DNA of 64,000 nucleotides from Magnaporthiopsis rhizophila (GCA_003049465.1 PYSS01000157.1:1-64000); one strand, 5' to 3'; counted from the stretch's first letter, positions 1-11,800 are shown. Numbers and translations are program-made. Notes: a model not told the origin generated them from the letters alone.

Positions 1-1072
1 ACTCAATCTTGCGCCTTCTCGCGCTTTATTCGAACGACTATCCGAGCCTGTCAATATACATCTCCAGATCCCCGTAGACGCAAGTCTTGCGTCAATGTCT
101 TTACATGTGCCGAAGTGGACCAGAGCGAGGTTTGCCGTCAATGTGATACCATAAATCGATACTACAGGGGAAATTGGGGGAGTTCGAGACGCATATTCCC
201 GCGCGCCGCCAACTACGCATGCCAGGCTTGAAATGCTGGTGTATTGCATATCTACCGCGCCTGAGGCAGGAGATGCCTTGTAGGATTGGGCACCCCATAC
301 ACCCGTATTGCCAGGAGGCCTCTGAAATTATGAGAAACAGCTGAGAAATCGCCAACAAATAAGACATTCAGCAAAGGAAACCGGATATGAACGGTAACTG
401 CGGAAAACACAGGAAATAAAACAGAACAAGAGAAGGTAGGGAGAGGGAAATGGGAACTAATATTTGAAAAGTACCTACCTTCCGTCCTATCTAGGGCCTA
501 GGACGAAGGTTGACCCGCTCCCGTGCATCCTTGCATTCGACCCACTGCGTCTCCAGCCAAATTGGTTCTAGCCGTCGGCTGCACGCCTGTTAGCCTCGCC
601 GATTGCTTCTTTGGATGTCGTCAGGTGTCACCTAACACCCAACAAGTACCACCCTTTGAGCTTTCTGGCTGTCCGGAGACCACCAACCCGATTGCAAGTA
701 CCAGCCCGCTGCATAGCTGCCTCTAGGTACGGTGCCACCTGTTTGTGCTTCAATCCACCTCGCATCTCAAATCCATACATCTAACCTAAGCGATCGCTTT
801 TCCCCAACGCCTCGCTGCATCGTTCGACTTGCTTAGTCGCAGTTGAGCAAGACCAACGCTTGCGTTGACCTCCTGCGACGTGCGCCTCTTTGCCACGACC
901 ACGACGACCCATGATCCATCCTTGTACCGAAACCGACTCTACCGTTTAAAGCGACCGCTGCTGCTCACACTGGAGAGCTTTCGAAGTGTCTGGCGACCGT
1001 CGGTGACCTTCCCGACTGACCTTTTCTTTTTTTGGTCTCTAATTCCTTGTTCAACTCAAACCGCCGGACATC
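1..1072. other. Left-edge non-coding stretch, upstream of the TFIIS gene
   Basis: No convincing gene is visible on either strand; the open frames here are short and have no recognisable domain. The last few hundred bases are pyrimidine-rich and probably hold the promoter and 5' leader of the TFIIS gene. A small imperfect inverted repeat (arms GTCCTA and TAGGAC) lies near 484-503. Confidence 0.5.
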
Positions 1073-2112
1073 ATGGACGACAAGGAGCTGCAGAGGAGCA
1101 TCAAGGAGCTCGTAAAAGCGATCCCCACCGAGCCTCCGGAGGTGGTGATCCGGCTGCTCGAGAACCTGAAGAAGGCGTCGCCTTCCGAGGATAGTCTCAG
1201 GGTATGGCGACTCTCCAGCTCCCTTTGCGCTCGCTAGGATTATGCGAACGCGACAGCGACTGACTTGTGCTACCCAGGCAACCCGAGCTGGTGTCGTGGT
1301 TGGTAAGCTACGATCCAACGCCGACAAGAGCATCGGGCGCGTGGCGGCCGAGGTGGTCAACAAATGGAAGAAGAGCGTCGAGGCCGAGAAGGCGAAGAAG
1401 GCAGGCCGCGGCCAGGGATCGTCGCCCGCCGCCTCGCCGACAACCGCAAGCGCCCCCGCACCGCCGCCGACGATGAAGAGCAGCAAGCCCTGGACGGGAG
1501 ACGCATCGAAACGGAAATGGGATACGGATGGCGTCGACAAGAAGAGGACAGGCAGCGCGACGCGCGACAACATCATCGGCCTCCTCTACAACGGCCTGGC
1601 CTACATGTCGTATGCCCCCATCGACGACATCCTGGTCAAGGCCATCGAGGTGGAGAGTGCGGCCTTCAAGGCCTTCAACGGCGAGACCGCCGAGTACCGC
1701 ACCCAGATGCGGTCGCTGCACGCAAACCTGAAAGCGAACCGCGAGCTGGCCAAGCGTGTTTTCGCGGGTGATATCGCCACCGACAGGTTTGTTAAGATGA
1801 CGTCGGACGAGCTCAAGTCGGACCACCTCAAGAAGAAGGAGGAGGCGCTGGAGAAGGAGAACATGAAGAAGGCCCAGGTACCCATGGTCGAGCGCTCCAT
1901 CAGCGACGCGCTCGAGTGCGGCAAGTGCAAGCAGAAGAAGGTCAGCTACACGCAGGCCCAGACGCGCAGTGCGGACGAGCCCATGACCACCTTTTGTGAA
2001 TGCACCGTCTGTGGCAACCGGTGGAAGGTATGTACAAATGCCCTCACATCTATGTATCCCCGTCCGCGCTCGCGGGTCGTACATGTCGCTCATCTTTCAC
2101 TAGTTTTCCTAG
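1073..2112 (+). CDS. dst1: Transcription elongation factor S-II (TFIIS)
   Basis: This gene encodes TFIIS, which binds arrested RNA polymerase II and stimulates transcript cleavage. Exons are 1073-1201, 1278-2027 and 2104-2112, giving 295 aa. The N-terminal helical domain (about residues 1-75) contains the family segment AGVVVGKLRS; a low-complexity Ala/Pro/Ser linker follows, then the central domain (from the TRDNIIGLLYNGL segment). The C-terminal zinc ribbon shows CGKC and CTVC and the acidic RSADEPMT hairpin, whose Asp-Glu pair enters the polymerase active site in this family. The last exon is only 9 nt and supplies Phe-Ser-stop, completing the usual RWKFS end. Both introns are 76 nt. The ATG at 1073 gives the expected N-domain. 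Family assignment is near certain; exon ends are inferred from protein conservation. Confidence 0.96.
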
Positions 2113-2791
2113 TCCATGGCGCTTGGGGTTTTGGCGCTGTCATGCCTTTGCGAGTCTTCTCGCCTACCTCCGTCAAGCCCGGGATTCCAGGAAACATCAT
2201 ACACGATGCTAGAAATCTCGGATAAACGTGTTAGATCTGGCAGCATCCCGCGGTGCGCGGTAGGACGGATTCTAGTTGAAACGTGGCAAGCATCATTTCC
2301 GCACCTTTGTGTGAATTTGGGATCTCAATTTTTTTCTTCTCCCACCCCCTTTTATCAAATTTATTGCATCTAGTCATTTCACTTTCTCTCTTTATCGCCA
2401 TTAATTCATCGTGATGGGCGGCCCAACTGGGACCGGGTTGGAGTTCAGCGGATGGGCAAGCTGCTTTTTCTTTTTACTTTCTCTCTCTCTCTCTCTCTCT
2501 CTTTGATTATCCCCTTGAAGCGCGAGGTCTGGCCCACTAGATCTGATATGTGCATTTTCCAACCGCACCTTCTCCCACATGGATCAGCAGAGGGGAAATG
2601 GCTGTGGCTTAGAGCGTTGGAGGTACGTAGTGCCTAGACTATAACGGGTGGACCGGACCGATATTATATGACGAGCGAGATCGGCAATGGATACAAGCGC
2701 GTCGCCCAGACTGTCCGTGTCGTTACAGGGCAGCTGGGCGCGGATCAGAGAGGAAGTCCGGTTGGACTATATGGCAGGCGACTGTCTTTGT
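2113..2791. other. Convergent spacer between TFIIS and cysteine synthase
   Basis: This stretch holds the 3' flanks of two converging genes. It is T-rich around 2330-2510 and contains a CT dinucleotide run. I see no coding sequence in it. Confidence 0.6.
2481..2502. repeat. (CT)11 microsatellite
   Basis: An uninterrupted run of eleven CT units lies in the 3' flank of the TFIIS gene, inside a wider T-rich tract. Confidence 0.9.
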
Positions 2792-4216
2792 TCAGCTGAT
2801 CGAGGGGCTTGCCTTGGAGGCAGCCCCATTCCCAGACTGTCCACTTGATGAGCCTGCCACGCTCGGCGTTTCCAGAAGGGTAAATATGTCAGCAGCCCCG
2901 TCGCGGCGGTGTGGCTCCTCGAGCCCCGCGGCGGCGATTTGCTTATAGAAGCGACTAAGATGGCGCGATCCAGAGTCGCATAGGACCGTGACAACCTGGC
3001 TTCCGCGAGGGAGTTTACGGGCGGTCATGACAGCGGCCACGCAGTTGACGGCGCTACTGCTGCCAACGAAAATGCCGTCGTGCTCCACCAGCCAACGGGC
3101 CATGACGCATGCCTGCTCGTCAGTGACACGCACGGCATCGTCGATCAGCTCGCGACCTGCCTCGAAGTTGGACGTGAGCCACTTGAGCCCAACGCCCTCG
3201 ACGATGGTGTCGACCTGCTGCCGCCGACGCGTGCCCTCACGCTCCGAGGTCGAATACATGACGCCGTGCTTGACCTTGTTGTACAGGCCGCTACCTTGCG
3301 GGTCCGCTAGCACAATTCGTGTGGAGGAGAGGCCGGCCTCCTCCTTGAGGTGCAGTGCCACGCCCGAGATGGTGCCGCCGGTCCCGGCGCCGGCGACGAA
3401 GGCGTCGATCCGACCGCCCGTCTGCTGGACGATCTCGGGACCCGTCGTGGCCAGATGAGCCTTGTAGTTGGCCGGCGACTCGAATTGGCCGGCGTAGAAG
3501 CCGACGCTGCCGCCGGGCGCGGCCGCCGCGGTATGGCTCTCTGCGCGCGCCCTGGCCAGGTTCACAAAATGGCGCTTGTCGGCGATGGGGGCGACGGGGA
3601 CGCGCTCGACGGTTGCGCCGAGGTGCAGCAGCAGATCCGACTTCTCGTGGCTCTGATCGTCGGGCATGCATATGTGGGCGCGATAGCCCCTGGCGCGGGC
3701 CAGGATGGCGAGGGAGATGCCGGTGCTGCCCACGGTCCCTTCGTATATGGTGTCGCCGCGGCCTGGGACGAGCAGGCCGCGCTCCTCGGCGTCGAGGATC
3801 ATGCTCAGGGCCACGCGGTCCTTGGGGCTGCCGCCGGCACCGTTGAGGAACTCGGCCTTGGCCAGGATGGTGCAGCCCGTGGCCTCAGACAGGCTGCGGA
3901 GCTTGATCAGGGGCGTGCCTCCGATGCACTGCTCGATGCCGTCTCTGACGTCAGCGTCCGGCGCCCCTGCTTCTGTGACAGCGGAGCGGCCGCCGGGCGC
4001 ATCGTGGTCCTGCAGCTGCACGGGGCCTAGTCCCAGCTGGCCGGATAGAAGGCTTCGCCGGCGCGGGTCGTCGGCCGTAGGCTTCTTTTGGTCTCTGTAC
4101 CGCCTCTCCAGGTCTGGGTAGAGGTCTTCGAAGCCTAGCGTGACCACCACGCCGGCCACAAAGGCGGCCGCCATTGCCGCCGTGCCATAGGCCTTGGGAT
4201 GGTCTGACAGCGGCAT
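2792..4216 (-). CDS. Membrane-anchored cysteine synthase (O-acetylserine sulfhydrylase family)
   Basis: This single-exon gene encodes a 474-aa fold-type II PLP enzyme of the cysteine synthase / cystathionine beta-synthase family. The motif GGSPKDRVA carries the PLP lysine, and AGTGGTISG is the phosphate-binding loop. An N-terminal hydrophobic stretch (about residues 11-30, AAMAAAFVAGVVVTLGF) precedes a charged linker, so the enzyme is probably tail-out on a membrane. It resembles the fungal 'cysteine synthase 2' group, which has such an anchor and is reported at the mitochondrial outer membrane in some fungi. Catalysis would be O-acetyl(homo)serine or serine to cysteine, but the substrate cannot be read from sequence. 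The ATG at 4216 is the first in frame. It shares a 538-bp divergent promoter with the MidA-type gene. Confidence 0.92.
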   Translation of the reverse strand: MPLSDHPKAYGTAAMAAAFVAGVVVTLGFEDLYPDLERRYRDQKKPTADDPRRRSLLSGQLGLGPVQLQDHDAPGGRSAVTEAGAPDADVRDGIEQCIGGTPLIKLRSLSEATGCTILAKAEFLNGAGGSPKDRVALSMILDAEERGLLVPGRGDTIYEGTVGSTGISLAILARARGYRAHICMPDDQSHEKSDLLLHLGATVERVPVAPIADKRHFVNLARARAESHTAAAAPGGSVGFYAGQFESPANYKAHLATTGPEIVQQTGGRIDAFVAGAGTGGTISGVALHLKEEAGLSSTRIVLADPQGSGLYNKVKHGVMYSTSEREGTRRRQQVDTIVEGVGLKWLTSNFEAGRELIDDAVRVTDEQACVMARWLVEHDGIFVGSSSAVNCVAAVMTARKLPRGSQVVTVLCDSGSRHLSRFYKQIAAAGLEEPHRRDGAADIFTLLETPSVAGSSSGQSGNGAASKASPSIS

Positions 4217-4754
4217 CTTCTTTGTGGTGCTGTTTCGTTGTCTTCCCTTCTCTCCCCATGCCTTGCCTTCACCTAGCCGGCGTGGTGATGGGGTCCATTG
4301 GTGAATTGGTCCTGATTTGAAGACTGCGAAGGCGCGATGTGAGAGGTGATGTTCGATTGGGGTTTGCGGACACGTCGAGGGAGCTTGAAGTGGGAAGTGG
4401 ATCCATGATCCGTGGAGTCTGGTGTTTTTTTTTTTTTTTCTTTCTTTGCTTGAAGCTGCAATAGCTTTGGGCGGGAGGGAGCTTGGGCCAAGCCATCGAA
4501 GTTCAATCAGCTCAATGTGTGCCTCTCCTGCACCGCCGATTAGCGATAGCTCCGGACCTGCAGCGGAGCAACGGCACCCCGCGCCAGAAAACTGTGCCAG
4601 CTTGTGATTTCGCCCCGGAATCCGCCAACGTCTCTCGCCATTGAGGCGTGCTCAGCTTCCAGAGGACCCCTCCTCTTCGGGCCCCTTTGGTCAAGGAGGG
4701 GGGTTGGTGGGAAAAACAAGCTAAGGGCCTCCGTCACTCTGCCCCCTGGGTATT
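4217..4754. promoter_or_regulatory. Divergent promoter region between cysteine synthase and MidA-type gene
   Basis: This 538-bp spacer separates two divergently transcribed genes and must hold both promoters. A 15-base T run occupies 4425-4439. I could not assign specific factor sites. Confidence 0.6.
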
Positions 4755-6419
4755 ATGCTGCTGCGCGGCTTCCGCCCGAATATTGCCGCCATGGATTCGG
4801 CTATTATATCCCAGCTGTTTAAGAAGCTGTTCAGCCACCCCGCATGCGTCAGGCAACCCAGGCTAGCGGCAGCGACCACATTGGCTTCCGGGAACGGGCA
4901 TCAGCCGTATACCTCCCACTCTAGGCACCGCCATCATGCCGTGCGTGCTGGGCTGCAGACAGGGACGAGGGGCTTCGCAAGCCACCGCGGGCCCAAGTCG
5001 ACGGCCCGAGCTGACGCCCACTGGCAGCAGCGCACCGACATCTTCACGGCAGACCGGTCTGGGGAGTTCGGCAACTACCCAACTGTCACAGCTGCCGAGC
5101 TACGAGGGCGCAGAGAACGCCCGCGGCGGGTCAAGATGCTCACGCGAGACTTCATCGAGGACAGCCTATACAATCCCAACTACGGCTACTTCTCCAAGCA
5201 GGTCGTGATCTTCAGCCCCGGAGAGCCCTTCGACTTCACGCGGCTGCGCGACGAAAACGCCTTTCACAAGCTGCTGGGGCAGCGCTATACCGACTTTGAG
5301 GACAGGCTCGATGCGGACAAGCCCTCGGACACGCGACAGCTGTGGTACACCCCGACCGAGCTCTTCCGCCCCTACTATGGGGAGGCCATCGCCCGCTACC
5401 TTATGGCCAACTACATCCTGGCGTCGTACCCCTACCACGATCTCGTCATCTACGAGATGGGCGCCGGCCGCGGGACCCTGATGCTCAACATCCTCGACTT
5501 CATCCGCGACACGGAGCCGTCCGTCTACGACCGCACAAAGTACCGCATCATCGAGATCTCGTCTAACCTGGCAGACCTACAGTCTCGCCAGCTGCTGAGC
5601 ACTGCCACCTCGCGCGGTCACGCCGACAAGGTCGAGATCATTAATCAGTCCATCTTCGACTGGAACCAGCCCGAGCCCGACCCTTGCTTCTTCCTCGCTT
5701 TCGAAGTTTTCGATAACTTTGCCCATGACTGCATTCGCTACGACCTAACCACCGAGCAGCCCATGCAGGGCACTGTCCTAATCGACGACCAGGGCGACTT
5801 CTACGAGTTCTATGCTCCTCACCTCGATCCTCTCGCCGCCCGATTCTTCCGTGTCCGTCATGCCGCCACTGCAGGCCGTCACCCCGTTCCATACCCGGCA
5901 AATCGGCTACTACGCTTTCTGCGCGCCAACCTCCCCTTCGCCGCTAACCTCAGCTCTCCCGAGTACATCCCCACTCGGCTGATGCAATTCTTCGAAGTCC
6001 TGGACCGCTACTTCCCTGCCCATCGCCTTGTTACGAGTGACTTCCATTCCTTACCGGACACAACCCCTGGCCTGAACGGTCCCATCGTGCAAACGCGGTA
6101 TCAGCGCCGTCCAGTGCCCGTGTCAACACCGCTAGTACGGTCCCTGCGTTTCCCCGGATTGTCTTCTTATCCTCTTCCGAGCTAATGAAAATAAAACGCT
6201 CCATAACAGGTCCATCAGGGGTACTTCGACATCATGTTCCCGACCGATTTTGGGGTGACGGAAGCAATGTATCAAGCAATCACCGGAAGGCTAACCAGAG
6301 TGTCTTCTCATGAGGACTTTATGCGCCGCTGGGCGTACATTGAGGAGACGCAGACTCTGAGCGGAGAAAACCCGCTCCTGAGCTGGTTTAAGAATGCCAG
6401 CGTAATGACGACCTTGTAA
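4755..6419 (+). CDS. MidA/NDUFAF7-family SAM-dependent methyltransferase
   Basis: Exons are 4755-6134 and 6210-6419, giving 529 aa; the 75-nt intron joins codons to read PVSTPL then VHQGYFDI. The protein belongs to the DUF185/MidA group. In mitochondria, members such as NDUFAF7 methylate an arginine of a complex I subunit during assembly. The SAM-binding glycine motif EMGAGRGTLML is at about residue 235, and the family segment NYGYFSKQ is near residue 140. The first 110 residues are rich in Arg, His and Ser and end in RGFAS, typical of a mitochondrial presequence. The C-terminal exon carries the conserved end FPTDFG...NASVMTTL. A second in-frame ATG at 4791 is an alternative start. Family call is firm; the exact substrate is inferred. 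Confidence 0.93.
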
Positions 6420-6606
6420 ATATATGGCGTTTGATATGCATGTGCATCAACAATAGACCGCTTCACCACATACACGTGATCGTCGAAACGGCGGAATAGA
6501 TACAATCCAGGATCAAGAGAACCCCACAGAAAAGACAGCGCCAACAACGTAGCGTGAATATGAAGGGGTGAATTGGCACAGAGGGCAAATCAGGCAAGGC
6601 CGGCGG

Positions 6607-7804
6607 CTATGACACGCGGCGATGGCGAGCCGGGCGTGCATCCGAGCCCGTGCTATAATCCGAATCGATACTGAATCGCCCCTGATTTCCGTCATCAGCC
6701 TCGGCATCAATGTTCATCAGGCCGATGCTTTCCTTGGGATCCCCTCGGCTTCGCCTGCTCCGGCCAGAGCCAAGCTTTTGGTACCCTCCGCGACGCCCGC
6801 GGCTCATGACATTGCCCAGCCCAATGTTCCGGTACTTCTTGCCCCACACGAGCGTGCCGATCAACATCAACGTGATGAAGGCGAATATAATCGGCAGGCC
6901 AATGTACAACTCAGGGCCGGATGGGGGTGTCGACGGGGGCTGCCTGAAGGGCAGGGCTTTGGCGACATAGATGTCCGGGCCCCTGACTGCTGCATTGCTA
7001 GAGTTGCTGACTGGCAGCGTGCGCAGGCCTATGCTGATGTTGACGCCGGGTGTATGTTGCATGATCTCGTGGTCAACCGACCAAGCATAAAATGCCTTGG
7101 TGACTGGGATTGCGGAGGAGGCAAACGCGTCCTCTTTGGATAAAACACCGTTTGTCGCATTTCGGTGGCTGCCAAAGACGACTATGGTCGTGTTGCTGCT
7201 GGAGAAGAATGCCGGGTCCCAGGTAACTGCGAACAAAGAGAAGACATCAGAAACACGCTGAAACTAAGAGGCGTATGTATTGCGCCGTCTGTGGCCCGGC
7301 CTTGATCTTGGATAGCTGCTGAAAACCTACTGTAGTATGTGGTCCCGGGGTGCAGTGTGCTACCTGGGGTAGGGAAGCAAAAAGGCGCGCCCAGCCCAGC
7401 CTTGTGGTGACAAATTGGGAATGCACCAGCCCCGTTCTTCGAGTTGGCGTCTGCGGTGGGCAAGGACAAACCAGTGCTCGTCGTGACACTAAAAGGGAAC
7501 GGGAACAAAAAGTTGGTTAGTCCAGGGAACCTGCGGTGTTGGTGAGGTTGCTGCTGCGCAGAGAAGCATGGTATAGCGTAACTTACTACCCGTGGATTAT
7601 TTTGGTACGGACCGTCGCCGTAAGTTCGAACGGGGGTGCATCAGACACTGCTGTCGGCGTCCCGCTGACGGTGCTTATGACAGGAGTTATCGTCTTGGGG
7701 ACGCCCAAATCGTCGACGCTGACCCAGAGGTCGCCCACGGCCGCCGCGCCGTGGCACAAACGTAGGGTCAGCAGCCCCTGAACGGCGAGGCTCGAGCGGA
7801 ACAT
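6607..7804 (-). CDS. Conserved fungal type I membrane protein, function unknown
   Basis: Exons on the minus strand are 7587-7804, 7331-7488 and 6607-7226 (introns 98 and 104 nt), giving 331 aa. The N-terminus is hydrophobic and looks like a signal peptide. The lumenal part has several Cys (for example in FPICHHK and PFCFPTPG) and Asn-X-Ser/Thr sites, and reads through the junctions as KIIHGYVTTSTG and GTTYYITWDPAFF. One transmembrane helix (about residues 230-255, segment GLPIIFAFITLMLIGTLVW) is followed by a basic cytosolic tail rich in Arg, Gly and Ser (SRGRRGGYQK). This layout fits a secretory-pathway or cell-surface glycoprotein conserved in Pezizomycotina. I do not recognise a function. 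The gene converges on the MidA-type gene with 187 bp between stops. Confidence 0.82.
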
Positions 7805-8887
7805 GCTTTGGGGATTATTGGCTATAATGCCGGAAAACGGCGACAGGACGAAAATCCGGAGGTCGAAATATCGTGGAGCAATTTCTGGTCGCCAGCCGTC
7901 GGAGCCGTCTCCTGCTTGTTAGGTGGGACTGTACCGATTTATTTTTGGCTTGATGATTTGTCGCGTCTCGAGCGCGTCGTTAATGAATTGGCACAAATGG
8001 GATGGAATTGCTTATGATCGGCTCAATAAAACATGCTTTTTTTTCTTCTTTCTTTTTAACCAATCGCCCCGACATCCAACTTGGGACCCCACCTCCAGAG
8101 ACGTTTTGGAGCTGGAAATTTGAGCCTGGAGTATGTGCATCGTTGCGGAGACGCAGGTACAGAACCTTACAGGGGCATGTTTGTACAGCCAAAAGTGAAA
8201 ACAACCACGGATGTAAAGTTTCGAGGCAAATTGGAGTGTATGGGCAGGTTGCAGACTCTACTCACTGCCCGCCCCTGGATAACGGGACCGGCGGCGAGGG
8301 CACGGACCCCCTGAGATTCTACCTTATCGCTTATCGACACGTGCACTAGGCCGGGGGTTGCCGCGTTTTTGGGTGTCGGGCGGCTGCTGGTGGATGAGAA
8401 AGCCGAGCATGTCCTCAGCCCGCCCCATGCTCCATCCCTCAGCAAACCTGCACCTGTCGCGGCGACCGAAAAAGTGAACGATAATGGTGCCGACTGGAGC
8501 ACTTATGGAGAGCTTGTCCCGTCGCTCCAACCGCCGCTGCCGCTTACTATAGCGTCTCCCCCCCGATTGTTGTGTCCTGTCTGTTTGACGTCGCCATCGC
8601 CCAGTCGCACGTTTGCGCCCGCGACACCCTTCGGCCGCCTCACCTCGAATTCTTCGGCAGACAAAGGGTATGTCGGAGCTTCAGTCCTCGCGTCGCTACC
8701 CACGGCGCCCAGCTTGATCGGCCTGCCCACCCCTGCGAACTGCGCTACTCCCGACAAAGAGCTCACCTGGGAGATAAAACTTAAAGACGAATAATAACAC
8801 TGATTGTGCTCTCGGCAAACAGTTACATCGCGCTCGTGAAGCTCGTTGCGCCCTTTTGCCGCCGCCCAGGCACGTCATCGCGGGCAG
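7805..8887. promoter_or_regulatory. Divergent spacer between the type I membrane protein and SIN3
   Basis: This 1.08-kb region lies between divergent starts. It includes a T-rich patch near 8036-8058 and a run of open frames just before SIN3 with no domain content. It probably holds the SIN3 promoter and a long 5' leader. No gene is supported. Confidence 0.55.
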
Positions 8888-11800
8888 ATGAACTCTCAAC
8901 AACCCCACGCTAGCGGCTTCGACCGCGAACGTGATCGCGACCACCGCGACCGTGATGCTGAGGAACAGCGTCTTCGCCCCCTCCATCAAGATGATACACC
9001 TCACCACGACCGCGATCGTGAGCTCTCGGACCGCCAACAGCGCGACAGAGAGCCCTACCAACCCGGCCCCCCTCACCATAGCTCTGCCGGCTCCTTGCCC
9101 ATACACCAACCCGTCGCATCTCGCATTTCGGGTGTCATCCACAGCCCCGGTGGCATCCTAGGCGCCCATAACGGGGCTCCGGCTGCCAGCATCGGGCTGG
9201 GTCCGCCTTCTGGGCCCCAGGGACCTGGCTTCGCAGGCCCTTTACACAACGAACCTGGCCGCCAGGTCCCACAGCACTCGGGCAATAACCCTGCGAGCCA
9301 GCAGCACCAGATGTTTGCTCCCATCCCCTCGGCGCCGGCCCCTCCTGGCGGCCCTGGGCCAGCTGCGGGCAGCCCCAGTGGCGGCGTCTTTGGCGGTCCC
9401 CTGCAGCCCGAGAACCCTCGGGCCTCTGGACAGGCCCAGTTTGGAGTCGGCGCCCCCCAGGCTGCCCATGTCAACTCGTCTGCGTCTTCGGGAGGCCTCG
9501 CCCAGGGCCAGCAGCCAATCCTCAACGACGCTCTAAGCTACCTCGATCAGGTCAAAGTTCAGTTCCACGAGAAATTGGACGTTTATAACATGTTCTTGGA
9601 CATTATGAAGGACTTCAAGTGCCAGTCGTAAGTGGTTTTGACCTTGCCCCTCCCCAGCCCACCGTGACATGCCTGCCATTGGCTGACCTGGATCAAAGAA
9701 TCGATACACCGGGTGTTATCAGCAGAGTGTCGGAGCTCTTTGCCGGCCATCCCAACCTCATCCAAGGCTTCAACACATTTCTTCCCCCCGGCTACAGGAT
9801 AGAGTGCGGGCTGGAAAACAACCCCAATAGTATTCGCGTCACGACTCCCTCGGGCTCCACCATTCACTCGATTGGAGCAGGCAAGGCTTCGCAGCAGCAA
9901 CAGCAACCACCGCAGCAGCAGCAAGTGGACGGTGCAACAGTGCAGCACGGTCCAGCTAGCACCTACGTCGGTCATTCTCAGCGCCCAGGGAACTGGCAAC
10001 CCCCGGTACATCACAGCATAGAAAGCCCCGAAGCACAGTTCAGTGCCCCAACTCAGCCCGGGCAAGGAGCCTTCGGCCAGCCGGGCGCGCCCGGCGGCCA
10101 GTTTGATGGCCACAGCCCAGCGCACCAGCAGCGCGTCGTCAGCCAAGGCCAGCAGCCGGCTCCCGCCCTGCCAGGACCGAGCTCTGTGCCTGTCCAGCTG
10201 GTTAGGAACGCTCAGACCCCGACCCCCGCCGCTCAACAATCCGGGCTTAATGGCGCTGCCGGTCAGCAAGCTGGGACCCGTGGGCCCGTCGAGTTTAACC
10301 ATGCTATCAGCTACGTCAACAAAATCAAGGTATGTTCTCCCTCTCGCTCGAGGCTTGTGCAACTCGACCATGCCCTCGCGCCGCTGACTGAGATTTGACC
10401 GACAGAACCGTTTTCAGGACAAGCCGGAGATCTACAAGCAATTCCTCGAAATCCTCCAGACGTACCAGCGCGAGCAGAAGCCGATACAGGACGTATACGC
10501 CCAAGTCACGACGCTCTTCCACACAGCCCCGGACTTACTGGAGGACTTCAAACAATTTCTACCCGAATCCGCAGCCCAGGCGAGAACCGTCGCCGGGCAG
10601 CGCCATGCCGACGATGGCGCCTTGCTGAATCACCTCACCCAGCTCCCACCGCCGAGCCACTCGGCAAGGGACGGCCCCAAAATGCCGCCGGTGGGCAATT
10701 TCGCCGTTCCCGTCAGTGCGAGCAAGGAGAACAAGAAACGCCCACGGCCCGAAAAGCAGCAGGTGTCAGCCGCAACCCCCCAGGCGCAGGCCTCGCCAGC
10801 CGCGAGCACCCCTTCAGCCGCGGGCGTCGTAAACAAGCGGGCAAAGGTGTCCCACAAGTCGACCTTGGAGGCCCCGTCGATTGAGCCCTCGCTGACTCCC
10901 ATCGCTCCCGAGCCGCTCGCGCCGGAGCCGCCGTCATCGGTAACGCAAGACAAGGCCCTGGCCAATCTCGACCGCATCAAAAAGCACATTGGCAACAGGA
11001 CGACGTTGCATGAGTTCCTCAAACTTATCAATCTCTTCACCCAAGGGCTAATCGACAAGAATGTCCTGGTTCACAAGGCGCAGCTCATAATCGGAGGCAA
11101 CGTTGAGTTGATGAACTGGTTCAAGGACTTTGTGCGGTACACGGGAGATGACGAATTGGTTGAAAATAAACCTGAACCGCCCAGTGGGAGGGTCTCGCTA
11201 AGCAACTGCCGTGGATACGGGCCAAGCTACCGCCTTCTACCGAAGAGGGTTAGTACCACAGCTCCTAGACGTCGCCGAACACCATGCTAACACCAACTTT
11301 TGCTCGATCAGGAACGCCTCAAGCCGTGCAGTGGCCGCGATGAGCTCTGTAACTCTGTCCTGAATGACGAGTGGGCTTCACACCCCACTTGGGCGTCAGA
11401 GGACTCCGGCTTTGTTGCGCATCGGAAAAACGCCTTCGAGGAAGGGCTACACCGGATAGAGGAGGAACGTCATGACTACGACTTCTTTATCGAGGCCAAC
11501 CAGAAGTGCATACAGCTCCTGGAGCCCATCGCGCAACAGATGCTGACTCTATCGCCTGCCGAGCGACAAAACTTCCGAATGCCCCCCGGCCTGGGAGGCC
11601 AGAGCACGTCGATCTACAAGCGCGTTCTTAAAAAAGTCTATGGATCGGAGAAGGGCGCAGAGGTGGTTAACGACATGTTTCAGCATCCCTTCACTGTGGT
11701 TCCCATTGTCATGGCTCGCCTCAAACAGAAGGACGAGGAGTGGCGGTTCAGCCAGGTATGTGCCAAACCCGATCAGCCAGTGATCACAACGCACGGGGCT

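Noticed and set aside
3350..4030. 226-codon open frame antisense to cysteine synthase
   Set aside because: It overlaps a conserved enzyme core on the other strand and is Gly/Ala/Asp-rich with no family features.
8369..8794. 141-codon frame just upstream of SIN3
   Set aside because: Pro/Ser/Ala-rich leader-like sequence without domain or conservation signs; most likely the SIN3 promoter or 5' leader.
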